This document shows, one piece after another, positions 43,952-52,704 of a DNA stretch of 64,000 bases. The first letter of the stretch is position 1; the number at the start of each line of letters is the position of its first letter. Origin of the DNA: Marinobacterium lacunae (GTDB lineage: Bacteria > Pseudomonadota > Gammaproteobacteria > Pseudomonadales > Balneatricaceae); NCBI RefSeq assembly GCF_000705555.1, contig NZ_JMQN01000015.1, positions 310,001 to 374,000 of the forward strand. Reading direction: 5' to 3'. The notes beneath the pieces were generated by a model. The model was not told the DNA's origin, searched no databases, and worked only from the letters and a program-made list of their open reading frames with translations. The position numbers were made by a program, and so were the translations under genes.

Positions 43952-44393
43952 TACCGTAATTGTCGATGTGGATGGCACCCTGGCTCAATTCGAGCCCTCT
44001 GAGGTGCACCAGTGGGTACTCAAGAAAGAGAAGGAGTGGGATCCGTTTTTCGCCCATATGAGCGAAGCGCCGGTGGTTGAGCCGATACGGGCGCTGGTGC
44101 GGATACTCAAGGCGCAGCAGCAGCGTATCGTGATCTGCAGTGGTCGACCGGATTCCCACCGGCATCACACCCTGGCCTGGCTCGATCGCCACGAAATCCC
44201 CTACGACGGGGTGTATCTGCGTGCCCAGGGCGATGACGCTGTCGATGATGAGGCGGTGAAACAGGATCTGCTGGCACAGATTCGCGCTGATGGTTTTCAG
44301 CCCTGGCTGGTGATCGATGATCGTGATGCGGTGGTTGAACGGTGGCGCGAGCTTGGTCTGACCTGCCTGCAGTGCGCGCCGGGCAGCTTCTGA
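43938..44393 (+). CDS. HAD phosphatase resembling the T4 polynucleotide kinase 3'-phosphatase domain
   Basis: 151 aa. HAD motif I is V-D-V-D-G-T-L-A (about residues 8-15), motif II I-C-S-G-R-P (about 73) and motif IV V-I-D-D-R-D-A-V-V (about 127). The end W-R-x-L-G-x-x-C-L-Q-x-A-P-G-S-F recalls the end of the T4 Pnkp phosphatase domain (I-D-D-R-x-x-V-V...W-R-x-x-G). No kinase domain is present. TTG 43938 is the start, AAGGAG seven bases upstream. Last gene of the transporter/phosphatase operon. DNA/RNA 3'-phosphatase activity is possible but small phosphoester hydrolysis fits the neighbourhood as well. Confidence 0.82.
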   Translation: MNNADTVIVDVDGTLAQFEPSEVHQWVLKKEKEWDPFFAHMSEAPVVEPIRALVRILKAQQQRIVICSGRPDSHRHHTLAWLDRHEIPYDGVYLRAQGDDAVDDEAVKQDLLAQIRADGFQPWLVIDDRDAVVERWRELGLTCLQCAPGSF

Positions 44394-44414
44394 TCCATAG
44401 GGCCGGTTGCGGAC

Positions 44415-46337
44415 TCAGTCGATCGTCAACTGATCGCCCGGAGCCGGCTTTCCGATCGCATAACCCTGTACATAGGTAACCCCCATCGCGGCCAGATCTT
44501 CCTGAGTCTTCGTATCCTCGACGAACTCGGCAATCAGCGGAATACCCAGACTGTCGGCAAAGCGGATGACCGCTTCGATCAGTGCACGCGCCTTGCGGCT
44601 GTTGTGCATGCGCTTGATCAACTCGCCATCGATCTTCAGGTAATCAGCGTCGATTTTCAGCATCTGGTCGAAGTTGGAGTAGCCGCTGCCGAAGTCGTCT
44701 ATCGCAATACGCATTCCAGCCAGTTTACAGCGCTTGAGTACCGCCAGCGCTTCATCCTGATAATCGATCGATTCCGACTCGATCACCTCAAGCGTGACTC
44801 GCCCCTGCATTCCATACTCTTCCACCTTGCGGATGAGGTTGTCGATGGTGTCGTGATCAAGGAGATCGAAACGTGTCAGGTTGATCGACACGCTGCAATG
44901 CTTATCGGCAAACAGGCGGAAACTTTGCTCGATGATGGCACCGGTGAGCTGCCGATAGAGATGGCTTTTGCGAATGGCCGGCAGGAAACGGTAAGGGGTG
45001 TGGATCTGCCCGCTGGTGTCGATCAGCCGTGCCAGCGCCTCGTAATGGGTGATCTTGCCGGTGCGGGTATCCAGAATAGGCTGGAACCAGGGCACTACGC
45101 GCCCCTGCCGGAAGGCATCACTGACCATATTGAGCCAGTGCAGGTTCTCTTCGTAGCGCGCTTCAGGACGCATGTCGTCGCTGTACAGCAGCATGTCCTG
45201 GCCATGCTTGCGGGCTTGATCCATCGCTTCGCGGGCATAGGCAACAAGGTCAGACGCATCGTCAAGGTTCAGTACCAGGCCTGCGCGGGCGGTCACGGTG
45301 ATCTGACGGTTATCTTCCGCCTCGATCGGCTCGAAGATGGAGTCCAGCAGCTGCTGCGTCAGATGTTTGGTGGTCATCGGGCGGGCGGCCTTGAGCAGTA
45401 TGAAGTACTCATCCACCATCGACCGATAGAGTTTGGCGCCCGAGGGTAACTGACGGCTGATGGTGTCGGCCACCTGTCGCAGCAGGTGATCCCCTGTCTG
45501 GTAGCCGAATAGGGTGTTGATGGCGTGAAACTCATCCAGATTGATCAGAATGCCACTGTAGGGGCCGGATTGCGCCGTCAGCTCCTGCTCCATGCGGGCG
45601 ATACGCGGCATGCCGGTAATGGGGTCGTAGTAGAGCTCGTTTTCCAGCTCCTCTTCACGGCGGCGCTGAAGATGGCGATAGAGCCGCAGCAGCGGATAGA
45701 TAGGAACCAACCCGATCAGCGCGGTCAGTGCCGAGACCTGAAGGCTGTTGATGAACAGTGTGTCCGGACCGTCCACTTTGACGTCGGCAGCCATAATGTA
45801 CGAACTGCCGTCTGAACGCTTGGTGGGCACGAATGCGGAGCGGAAACTGCCCCATTCGTTGGTGTACACCGGCGTAAAGATCGGCTCATTGCTCTGTTTG
45901 GCCTCGAACAGCTCATCAGGTGCTGAGCGGTACGGGTTGTAAAACAGGCTGGGGGTGCCGCGGTTCAAATCATCGCGTGTTTCGTTGCTGACGATAAAGA
46001 AGGCTTTGCCGTCGACAACATCCATGGAATACACGTACTCCACTCCCGGCAGGTCTTCCACGAGCCGATCGAGGGAGTCGACGATCAGTCGATAGTGCAC
46101 CTCTCCCGGGGAGTGGCTGCGATCGTAGATGTCGTGGAAGTAGAGGCCGATGATGTGGCCACCTGCGCGCGCCGCCGTCAGCAGCGTGGAGCGAGTCTGG
46201 GCCAATTGCTCGGTCCGGCTGGCGCGAAAGCTGTATAGCGTCAGCGCGGTTGTGGCGGCCAGATAGAGCAGGAAAAGTGTCGCGAACAATCCCTGTTCGG
46301 TAACGATGAAGCGTGCAATGCGCTTGAAAGCTGGCAT
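44415..46337 (-). CDS. Membrane EAL-domain c-di-GMP phosphodiesterase with degenerate GGDEF
   Basis: 640 aa. An N-terminal helix (about 13-33), a periplasmic sensor region (about 35-190) and a second helix (about 197-215) precede a GGDEF-like domain whose active site reads M-V-D-E-Y instead of G-G-D-E-F, so it should not make c-di-GMP. The EAL domain is intact: Y-E-A-L-A-R-L (about 425), N-L-T-R-F (about 485), D-D-F-G-S-G-Y-S (about 540) and L-K-I-D-G. Predicted activity is c-di-GMP hydrolysis. Converges on the phosphatase operon with 21 bases between. Confidence 0.92.
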   Translation of the reverse strand: MPAFKRIARFIVTEQGLFATLFLLYLAATTALTLYSFRASRTEQLAQTRSTLLTAARAGGHIIGLYFHDIYDRSHSPGEVHYRLIVDSLDRLVEDLPGVEYVYSMDVVDGKAFFIVSNETRDDLNRGTPSLFYNPYRSAPDELFEAKQSNEPIFTPVYTNEWGSFRSAFVPTKRSDGSSYIMAADVKVDGPDTLFINSLQVSALTALIGLVPIYPLLRLYRHLQRRREEELENELYYDPITGMPRIARMEQELTAQSGPYSGILINLDEFHAINTLFGYQTGDHLLRQVADTISRQLPSGAKLYRSMVDEYFILLKAARPMTTKHLTQQLLDSIFEPIEAEDNRQITVTARAGLVLNLDDASDLVAYAREAMDQARKHGQDMLLYSDDMRPEARYEENLHWLNMVSDAFRQGRVVPWFQPILDTRTGKITHYEALARLIDTSGQIHTPYRFLPAIRKSHLYRQLTGAIIEQSFRLFADKHCSVSINLTRFDLLDHDTIDNLIRKVEEYGMQGRVTLEVIESESIDYQDEALAVLKRCKLAGMRIAIDDFGSGYSNFDQMLKIDADYLKIDGELIKRMHNSRKARALIEAVIRFADSLGIPLIAEFVEDTKTQEDLAAMGVTYVQGYAIGKPAPGDQLTID

Positions 46338-46452
46338 CTATTCAACCGGATTGATTATGACAATTCGATTGCCCGTGTTTGGGCCGTATGCAAACAAACT
46401 GTCCCGAACATCTCGGGTTTAACGCCAAATCAGTGTCCAACGTCGTCAATAG

Positions 46453-46479
46453 TATAGCCATTAAGACATTGTGGCTATA
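46453..46479. repeat. Inverted repeat spanning a stop codon
   Basis: TATAGCCA (46453-46460) and TGGCTATA (46472-46479) form a perfect 8-bp stem with an 11-base loop that contains the stop codon region of the adjacent diguanylate cyclase gene (stop at 46475-46477, minus strand). No T-run follows on either strand, so it is not a classical terminator; may stabilise the mRNA end. Confidence 0.4.
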
Positions 46480-48487
46480 GCACGGAGTTGGGCGCCTTTT
46501 CCTCTTCTTCTGTAGCGAAGCAGGCTTGGTTACGGCCTTGCGATTTAGCCCGGTACAGGGCGGCGTCCGCCCGGGTAACAAGCATGTCGGTTGAGGTATC
46601 CGTCGTCTGATAACTACTGATCCCCAGGCTGATTGTTGCGCTTTCCACACCGGTAAAATGGATGTGCTCGACCGCCTTTCTCAGTTTTTCGGCACAGACC
46701 AGAGCGTCTTGCCCGGTTGTGCTGGGGCAGATTACGAGGAACTCCTCGCCACCCCAGCGGCCGACGAGATCAGTGCTTCGGGTCTCCTGAGTGAGCAGTG
46801 CAGCGATCTCCTTGAGTACCGAGTCTCCGACCAGATGGCCGAACTGGTCGTTGATCCGCTTGAAGTGGTCCAAGTCCAGCAGTATGACGGAGAAAACCGT
46901 TCCATACCGCTGGGCACGGGAAAACTCGGTGTCCAGAAACTCGTCGAGCTTGAGCCGGTTGGCGATACCGGTCAGCGTGTCGGTGGAGGAGAGCAATTCC
47001 AGCCGCTTGCGGTCGGTAATGTCTTCACTGACTGCCCGGTAACCGCTGAGTTGGCCATTGAACTCCCTGATCGGTTCTATGTGGCTGTGTATCCAGTAGG
47101 AGTTGCCCTGCTTGTCGATATTATGAAGCTCGCCTTCCCAGCTTTCGCCAGCCTTCAACTTGTCCCAAAGCGGTAGATAGAAGGATGCTGGGCGCTCAGG
47201 GTGGCGGACGATGCTGTGGTTTTTACCGATCACCTCATCAGCGCTGTAGCCGCTGCGTCGGCAAAACGCGTCACTGACCGCGGTAATCAGCCCCTGCCGA
47301 TCGGTTTCCGAAATGATGACATGCTGATCGACCATCCGTTTTTGTCGGGTCAGCTCGTAGGTTCGCGTGGCGATAATATTCTTCAGTCGGCTGTTTACCA
47401 GTAACACCGCGAGCACGCCGAGCAGCGAGACGGCGACGATTCCGAAAGCCACCCTTAAATAGAACAGCGGCTTTTGCTTGTGCTCATTGGGGTGCCAGAT
47501 AAGGCTCTCGAGCGTTTTGTCTGCCTTGGCACCGTCAAGCTTGCCCAGCGATTGGTAAATCTGGGCGATGCGGTAGAACCGGGTGGGGCTGGTGTAGCCG
47601 ATCTCGACGAGAGTGGGGGCTATCATTCGGCGTATTACGTCTGCTTCGTACTCAAGATGCTCCCGTGTTCGCTTGGGTTGGTATTTGGCTATGATCGTGC
47701 CGATAGCCTCCTGCGGGTGTGCAAGCGTATATTCCCAGCCTTTTATGCTGGCCTGCATAAAGCGATTTGATCGGTCGGGATACTGCTCTAGCGTCTCGTC
47801 GGTGGCGAAGAGTATGTCGCCGTAGAAATCGATGCCGTAGTTATGGGGGTTGAGGATGGTGAAGGGAATGCCGAGTTCCCGCAGGCGAAACGGCTGATTG
47901 CTGAGGTAGGCGCTGGTCGCATCCACCTTGCCATCAATAAACGCCTGTCCGGTAAAATCCAGCGGTACAAACTCAAAGTCACTCTCTGACAGGCCGGCAT
48001 CCTGAAGCATCGAGAGTAAGGGGGCTTCATCGAGCCCCTTCTGATACGACAGACGCTTTCCGGCCAGCGACTCGGGGCCGATATTATCCGAGGAGCCGCG
48101 CGTAATGAACACCAGAGGCGAGTGCTGAAAGATTGAGGCCATGACGCGTACAGGGTTGCCCTCTGCACGGTATAGAAGCAGCGAGGAGTCGGCTACGCCG
48201 TAATCCGCAGCGCCTTCGATCACCTGAGTTATGTTGTTGAGCTTTGGATCACGCTCGATAAGCTCCACATCCAGCCCGGCGTCCTCATAGAAGCCTTTCT
48301 CCTTGGCCATGTAGTAGCCGGCAAACTGGAAGGAGTGAAACCACTTCAGCTGTAAGCTGACGCGCTCCAGTGGCGTGTCCTGGCTGTCATCGGCCAATAC
48401 AAGCGCACTGAAAAATATCAGCAGGCATGAGAAGCAGTATCTGATCCTGGTCGACACGCGTTCCCCCGGTGGTCGGCTTAGATCCAT
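46475..48487 (-). CDS. Diguanylate cyclase with NMT1/THI5-like periplasmic sensor and PAS domain
   Basis: 670 aa. A signal/anchor helix (about 15-32) precedes a solute-binding NMT1/SBP-like domain (about 40-320, opening S-L-Q-L-K-W-F-H-S-F-Q-F-A-G-Y-Y), then a transmembrane helix (about 345-365), a PAS domain (about 385-500) and an intact GGDEF domain with G-R-W-G-G-E-E-F (about 600). The fold suggests binding of a small molecule such as a pyrimidine or sulfonate at the periplasm to control c-di-GMP synthesis. Located 137 bases upstream of the EAL protein on the same strand, a plausible antagonist pair. Confidence 0.92.
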   Translation of the reverse strand: MDLSRPPGERVSTRIRYCFSCLLIFFSALVLADDSQDTPLERVSLQLKWFHSFQFAGYYMAKEKGFYEDAGLDVELIERDPKLNNITQVIEGAADYGVADSSLLLYRAEGNPVRVMASIFQHSPLVFITRGSSDNIGPESLAGKRLSYQKGLDEAPLLSMLQDAGLSESDFEFVPLDFTGQAFIDGKVDATSAYLSNQPFRLRELGIPFTILNPHNYGIDFYGDILFATDETLEQYPDRSNRFMQASIKGWEYTLAHPQEAIGTIIAKYQPKRTREHLEYEADVIRRMIAPTLVEIGYTSPTRFYRIAQIYQSLGKLDGAKADKTLESLIWHPNEHKQKPLFYLRVAFGIVAVSLLGVLAVLLVNSRLKNIIATRTYELTRQKRMVDQHVIISETDRQGLITAVSDAFCRRSGYSADEVIGKNHSIVRHPERPASFYLPLWDKLKAGESWEGELHNIDKQGNSYWIHSHIEPIREFNGQLSGYRAVSEDITDRKRLELLSSTDTLTGIANRLKLDEFLDTEFSRAQRYGTVFSVILLDLDHFKRINDQFGHLVGDSVLKEIAALLTQETRSTDLVGRWGGEEFLVICPSTTGQDALVCAEKLRKAVEHIHFTGVESATISLGISSYQTTDTSTDMLVTRADAALYRAKSQGRNQACFATEEEEKAPNSVL

Positions 48488-48676
48488 GAACGTTCGGTGT
48501 GAACGTTATGTCGGTAGCCCTGTAAAGATAACACCGAAAATGGGGCTGGGTATCCCCATGATTAACGCAAGCGCAGCATCATTGGTCTATATATGGCATA
48601 ATTGCGGCCTTATTTTCGGCTTTCGTGCATCGTCATCCACGCCGCACTCTTCCAACTTTCAAATCCGGGTAGTCTC

Positions 48677-50263
48677 TTGCTTACAACCGCGAACATCACC
48701 ATGCAGTTCGGCGCCAAGCCGCTGTTCGAAAACATCTCCGTAAAATTTGGCGACGGTAACCGTTACGGTCTGATCGGTGCCAATGGTTGCGGTAAATCCA
48801 CCTTTATGAAGATCCTCGGCGGCGATCTGGAGCCGAGCAGCGGCACCGTGTCCAAGGATCCGAACGAACGGCTGGGCAAGCTGCGCCAGGACCAGTTCGC
48901 CTATGAAGAGTACAGTGTCGTTGACACGGTCATCATGGGCCATGAAGAGCTCTGGGCGATCAAGTCCGAGCGTGATGCGATCTACGCCAAGGCGGAGATG
49001 ACCGAAGCCGACGGCATCCGCGCCGGTGAGCTGGAAGCGGAGTTCGCCGAGATGGACGGCTATACCGCCGAGTCACGGGCGGGTGAGCTGCTGATCGGTG
49101 TCGGGATACCGGTGGAGCAGCACTTCGGCCCGATGAGCGAGATCGCCCCGGGCTGGAAACTGCGTGTCCTGCTGGCGCAGGCCCTGTTTGCCGATCCCGA
49201 TATCCTGCTGCTCGACGAGCCGACCAACAACCTGGATATCAACACCATCCGTTGGCTCGAAGGGGTGCTGAACCAGCGCAACTGCACGATGATCATCATT
49301 TCGCATGACCGTCACTTCCTGAACAGCGTCTGCACCCATATGGCCGACATCGACTACGGTACGTTGAAGGTCTACCCGGGTAACTACGACGACTACATGA
49401 CCGCGTCCACACAGGCGCGCGAGCGGATGGTCGCCGACAACGCCAAGAAAAAGGCGCAGATCGCCGACCTGAAATCCTTTGTCAGCCGCTTCTCGGCCAA
49501 CGCCTCCAAGTCACGTCAGGCCACCTCGCGTCTGAAGCAGATCGACAAGATCCAGCTGGAGGAGATCAAACCGTCGAGCCGTCAGAACCCCTTTATCCGT
49601 TTCGATCAGGCGAAGAAGCTGCACCGTATCGCGCTGGAAGTTGAGGGGCTGGCCAAGTCGTTCGACGAGGAGCTGTTCTCCGGTCTTAATCTGACTGTCA
49701 GTGTCGGCGAGCGTGTCGCGATCATTGGCCCCAACGGTATCGGTAAATCCACACTGCTCAAGTGTCTGGTCGGTGATCTGGAGCCCAATGCCGGCACCGT
49801 TAAGTGGTCGGAGAATGCCGAGATCGGCTACTACGCCCAGGATCACGCCCACGAGTTCGAAGAGAACAAAAACCTCTACGACTGGATGGCGCAGTGGGGC
49901 CAGGAGGGCGACGACGAGCAGGTTATCCGCGGCACCCTGGGGCGGATGCTGTTCTCGCAGAAGGAGATCGGCAAGTCGGTGAAGGTGATCTCCGGTGGTG
50001 AGCAGGGGCGCATGCTGTTCGGCAAGCTGATCCTGCAGAAGCCCAACATCATGCTGCTGGACGAGCCCACCAACCACCTGGATATGGAATCGATCGAGTC
50101 GCTTAACCTGGCGCTGGAGAACTACCCCGGCACGCTGCTGTTCGTCAGCCACGACCGCGAGTTCGTCTCCTCTCTGGCGACCCGCATCATCGAACTGACA
50201 CCCACCGGTATCGTCGATTTCCACGGCGACTACGAAGAGTATCTGCGCAGTCAGGAGCAGTAA
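48677..50263 (+). CDS. ybiT: ABC-F ATPase YbiT
   Basis: 528 aa, close to E. coli YbiT (530). Start is TTG 48677 giving [11 protein letters not shown], which aligns with the YbiT N-terminus; upstream ATG-type starts would add a non-family extension. Two ATPase modules: Walker A G-A-N-G-C-G-K-S and G-P-N-G-I-G-K-S, signatures A-P-G-W-K-L and S-G-G-E-Q-G. No membrane segments. ABC-F proteins act on ribosomes, some as translation factors or resistance proteins; YbiT is implicated in easing ribosome stalling on problem peptides. Monocistronic or with the helicase 28 bases downstream. Confidence 0.95.
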   Translation: MLTTANITMQFGAKPLFENISVKFGDGNRYGLIGANGCGKSTFMKILGGDLEPSSGTVSKDPNERLGKLRQDQFAYEEYSVVDTVIMGHEELWAIKSERDAIYAKAEMTEADGIRAGELEAEFAEMDGYTAESRAGELLIGVGIPVEQHFGPMSEIAPGWKLRVLLAQALFADPDILLLDEPTNNLDINTIRWLEGVLNQRNCTMIIISHDRHFLNSVCTHMADIDYGTLKVYPGNYDDYMTASTQARERMVADNAKKKAQIADLKSFVSRFSANASKSRQATSRLKQIDKIQLEEIKPSSRQNPFIRFDQAKKLHRIALEVEGLAKSFDEELFSGLNLTVSVGERVAIIGPNGIGKSTLLKCLVGDLEPNAGTVKWSENAEIGYYAQDHAHEFEENKNLYDWMAQWGQEGDDEQVIRGTLGRMLFSQKEIGKSVKVISGGEQGRMLFGKLILQKPNIMLLDEPTNHLDMESIESLNLALENYPGTLLFVSHDREFVSSLATRIIELTPTGIVDFHGDYEEYLRSQEQ

Positions 50264-50291
50264 GTCAGGACGAGTAGATGAGAGCCAAATC

Positions 50292-51632
50292 ATGAGTGGT
50301 TTTACCGAGCTGAATCTATGCCCCGAACTCAACGCCACGCTTGAGGCGTTGGGCTATCGCGAGCCGACGCCGATCCAGTCTCAGGCGATTCCGCTGGTGC
50401 TGGCCGGCCACGACCTGATTGCCGAGGCGCAGACCGGTACCGGCAAAACCGCCAGTTTCGCACTGCCGATGATCGAGCGTCTGAGTAAGACTCCGGTAGC
50501 AGCCGATTATCACGCTATACGTGGTCTGGTGCTGGTGCCCACCCGCGAGCTGGCGATTCAGGTGGGTGATAACACGCTGGAGTATGGGCAGCTGCTCGGC
50601 ATGCGGGTGATCTCCATTTTTGGCGGCGTGCGCTTCGATAACCAGCTCCGCAAAATGAAGCGCGGCGCCGATATCCTCGTTGCCACGCCGGGCCGTCTGC
50701 TCGATATGCTCAAGCAGAAAAAGCTGACGCTTGAGCAGCTTGAGATATTGGTATTCGACGAAGCGGACCGTATGCTGGATCTTGGCTTTATTAACGAGAT
50801 TAAGGCACTGCTGGCCTATATGCCCGAGCGCAAGCAGACCCTGCTGTTCTCCGCAACCCTCGATGAAAGCGTTGAGGTTCTGGCTGACAAACTGCTTGAT
50901 AACCCGAAGCGTGTCAGCGTGGCTAAACGTAACGCGCCCGCCAGTCAGGTGACTCAGCGCGCCTACGCGGTGGATAACCGGGACAAGGCCGATGTGCTGG
51001 CCTACCTGATCACCGGTGCACACTGGCAACAAACGTTGGTGTTCACCCGTACCAAACGTCGCGCCGATGAACTGGCCGCTAGCCTTCAGCATGAGGGGAT
51101 CGATGCACTGGCGATCCACGGCGACAAACACCAGAAAGAGCGTATAGCGACGCTCAACGCATTCGCCAATGGCGAGGTCAACGTTCTGGTCGCTACCGAT
51201 GTGGCGGCCCGCGGGCTCGATATCGAGAGCCTGCCTCAGGTTGTCAACTACGACCTGCCCAACCAGCCTCAGGATTATGTCCACCGTATCGGCCGCACGG
51301 GTCGAGCCGGACAGAAAGGGCTGGCGGTGTCGCTGGTCGCGCCGGAAGAGCGACGCTTTCTAAATGCCATATCCGAGCTGATCAACAAGCCTTTGCAGCT
51401 TCAGCCGGTGCCTGTGGCGGAGAATGGAAAACTGACCGACGGTAAAGCGCTGGCGGACAACAGCAAGCGAAAGCCGACAGCCGGTGGGCATAGCGCCAAA
51501 GGTGGCGCAAAATCGGGGGCTAAGCCTCAGCCTCAGGCACGGTCGAAAGCGCCGTCACGCACCGCCAAGTCTGAGCCGGAGCCCAATGTACCGGCGCGCT
51601 CTGCAGGACGGCGTTCGCTGTTTTCGAAATAA
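50292..51632 (+). CDS. rhlE: DEAD-box RNA helicase RhlE-like
   Basis: 446-aa ATP-dependent RNA helicase. Q motif with P-T-P-I-Q near residue 25, Walker A A-Q-T-G-T-G-K-T near 45, P-T-R-E-L near 81, D-E-A-D near 156, S-A-T near 188, H-R-I-G-R-T-G-R near 331. The C-terminal 70 residues are Lys/Ala/Ser/Pro-rich and low-complexity, the usual RhlE extension that binds RNA. Involved in ribosome assembly or RNA decay in relatives. ATG 50292, 28 bases after ybiT. Confidence 0.92.
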   Translation: MSGFTELNLCPELNATLEALGYREPTPIQSQAIPLVLAGHDLIAEAQTGTGKTASFALPMIERLSKTPVAADYHAIRGLVLVPTRELAIQVGDNTLEYGQLLGMRVISIFGGVRFDNQLRKMKRGADILVATPGRLLDMLKQKKLTLEQLEILVFDEADRMLDLGFINEIKALLAYMPERKQTLLFSATLDESVEVLADKLLDNPKRVSVAKRNAPASQVTQRAYAVDNRDKADVLAYLITGAHWQQTLVFTRTKRRADELAASLQHEGIDALAIHGDKHQKERIATLNAFANGEVNVLVATDVAARGLDIESLPQVVNYDLPNQPQDYVHRIGRTGRAGQKGLAVSLVAPEERRFLNAISELINKPLQLQPVPVAENGKLTDGKALADNSKRKPTAGGHSAKGGAKSGAKPQPQARSKAPSRTAKSEPEPNVPARSAGRRSLFSK

Positions 51633-51673
51633 TCGCTAGTTGTCGCAAGTGGAATAAAAAAAGGAAAGGTGAA

Positions 51674-51967
51674 ATGGATACTTCGCTTAAAACGCTCAAG
51701 AGAAAGCAACTCGTTGCGAAGCTTATCAGCGCAGTTGCGGCTGCCGCCATTGGGCTAGGTGCTTCTACATTCAATCCCAAGCACTCAGGTGGCCAGATTC
51801 CCCTGCTGGATGATCCCAATTTTGTCAGCACAATGCTGTGGATAGCGATACCGATATTGGTGCTAACGCTTATCATCAACCTGAGGTTGAGCAGGGCGAT
51901 ACGAAAGCTCGATCGGGTAGCGCAGTCCCCCAAGACACCCGCCATTCCGGGTATATCGCGAGAATAG
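51674..51967 (+). CDS. Small membrane protein of unknown function, 97 aa
   Basis: ATG 51674 with AAAGGAAAGG seven bases upstream. Two hydrophobic segments (about residues 13-30 and 50-70) separated by a Pro/Gly-rich loop (F-N-P-K-H-S-G-G-Q-I-P), and basic ends. No motif recognised. Short gap to the RhlE gene suggests possible cotranscription but base use is less GC-rich than its neighbours. Confidence 0.72.
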   Translation: MDTSLKTLKRKQLVAKLISAVAAAAIGLGASTFNPKHSGGQIPLLDDPNFVSTMLWIAIPILVLTLIINLRLSRAIRKLDRVAQSPKTPAIPGISRE

Positions 51968-52037
51968 TGGGTTCAGGCTGTGTCGTTTGGGCCAGTCTAT
52001 GAATGGTAAACTCTGGCCTTTAACACGGAGAATGAAT

Positions 52038-52694
52038 ATGTCTCAGGTTTTAAAAATCGATTTTGTCTCCGATGTAGTGTGCCCCTGGTGTGCCATCGGT
52101 CTTAACAGCCTGCTGCAGGCGCTTGAACAACTTAAGGGAGAGGTCGCTGCGACGCTGCATTTCCACCCGTTTGAGCTGACGCCGGAGATGTCGGATGAAG
52201 GCGAGTATGTGATCCCGTACCTGTGCGCCAAATACGGCATTAGCGAGATGCAGGTGGCGCAGAATCAGGCGTTGATCACCGAAAGAGGGGCTGAGCTCGG
52301 GTTTCGGTTCGATTTTCGCGCGGATAGCAAAAAATGGAACACCTTCGATGCGCACCGTTTGCTGCATTGGGCGGCAACGCAGGGGGCGGATAAACAGCTG
52401 AGCCTGAAGCTTGGGCTGCTCGAAGCCTATTTTACCCACAACCGTAACCCGTCTGATCGGACACTGCTGTGTGAGCTGGCCGAGCGCGCGGGGCTTGATG
52501 GCAAAGCCGCGGGCGAGGTGTTCGATAGCGGACGCTTTGCCGATGAGGTAAGGGCCGAAGAACAGCTTTGGCAGCGCCGCGGCGTGAGTTCGGTGCCGAC
52601 GATCGTATTCAACGAGCGTTATGCCGTATCCGGTGGCCAGCCGGTGGAGACATTCGTGCAGGTTATTCGGGATGTGTTAACCGAGTCCGATTAA
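52038..52694 (+). CDS. DsbA-family thioredoxin-fold oxidoreductase (FrnE-like)
   Basis: 218 aa. The redox motif C-P-W-C lies early (about residue 15) in D-V-V-C-P-W-C-A-I-G, with a cis-proline near the C-terminus in S-S-V-P-T-I-V-F. The long helical insertion and absence of a signal peptide fit the FrnE/2-hydroxychromene-2-carboxylate-isomerase-like branch, so it is cytosolic. ATG 52038 has GGAG seven bases upstream; an ATG six bases earlier is too close to it. Function in stress protection or polyketide-type isomerisation is family knowledge, not shown here. Confidence 0.9.
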   Translation: MSQVLKIDFVSDVVCPWCAIGLNSLLQALEQLKGEVAATLHFHPFELTPEMSDEGEYVIPYLCAKYGISEMQVAQNQALITERGAELGFRFDFRADSKKWNTFDAHRLLHWAATQGADKQLSLKLGLLEAYFTHNRNPSDRTLLCELAERAGLDGKAAGEVFDSGRFADEVRAEEQLWQRRGVSSVPTIVFNERYAVSGGQPVETFVQVIRDVLTESD

Positions 52695-52704
52695 ATACAG
52701 GGGC

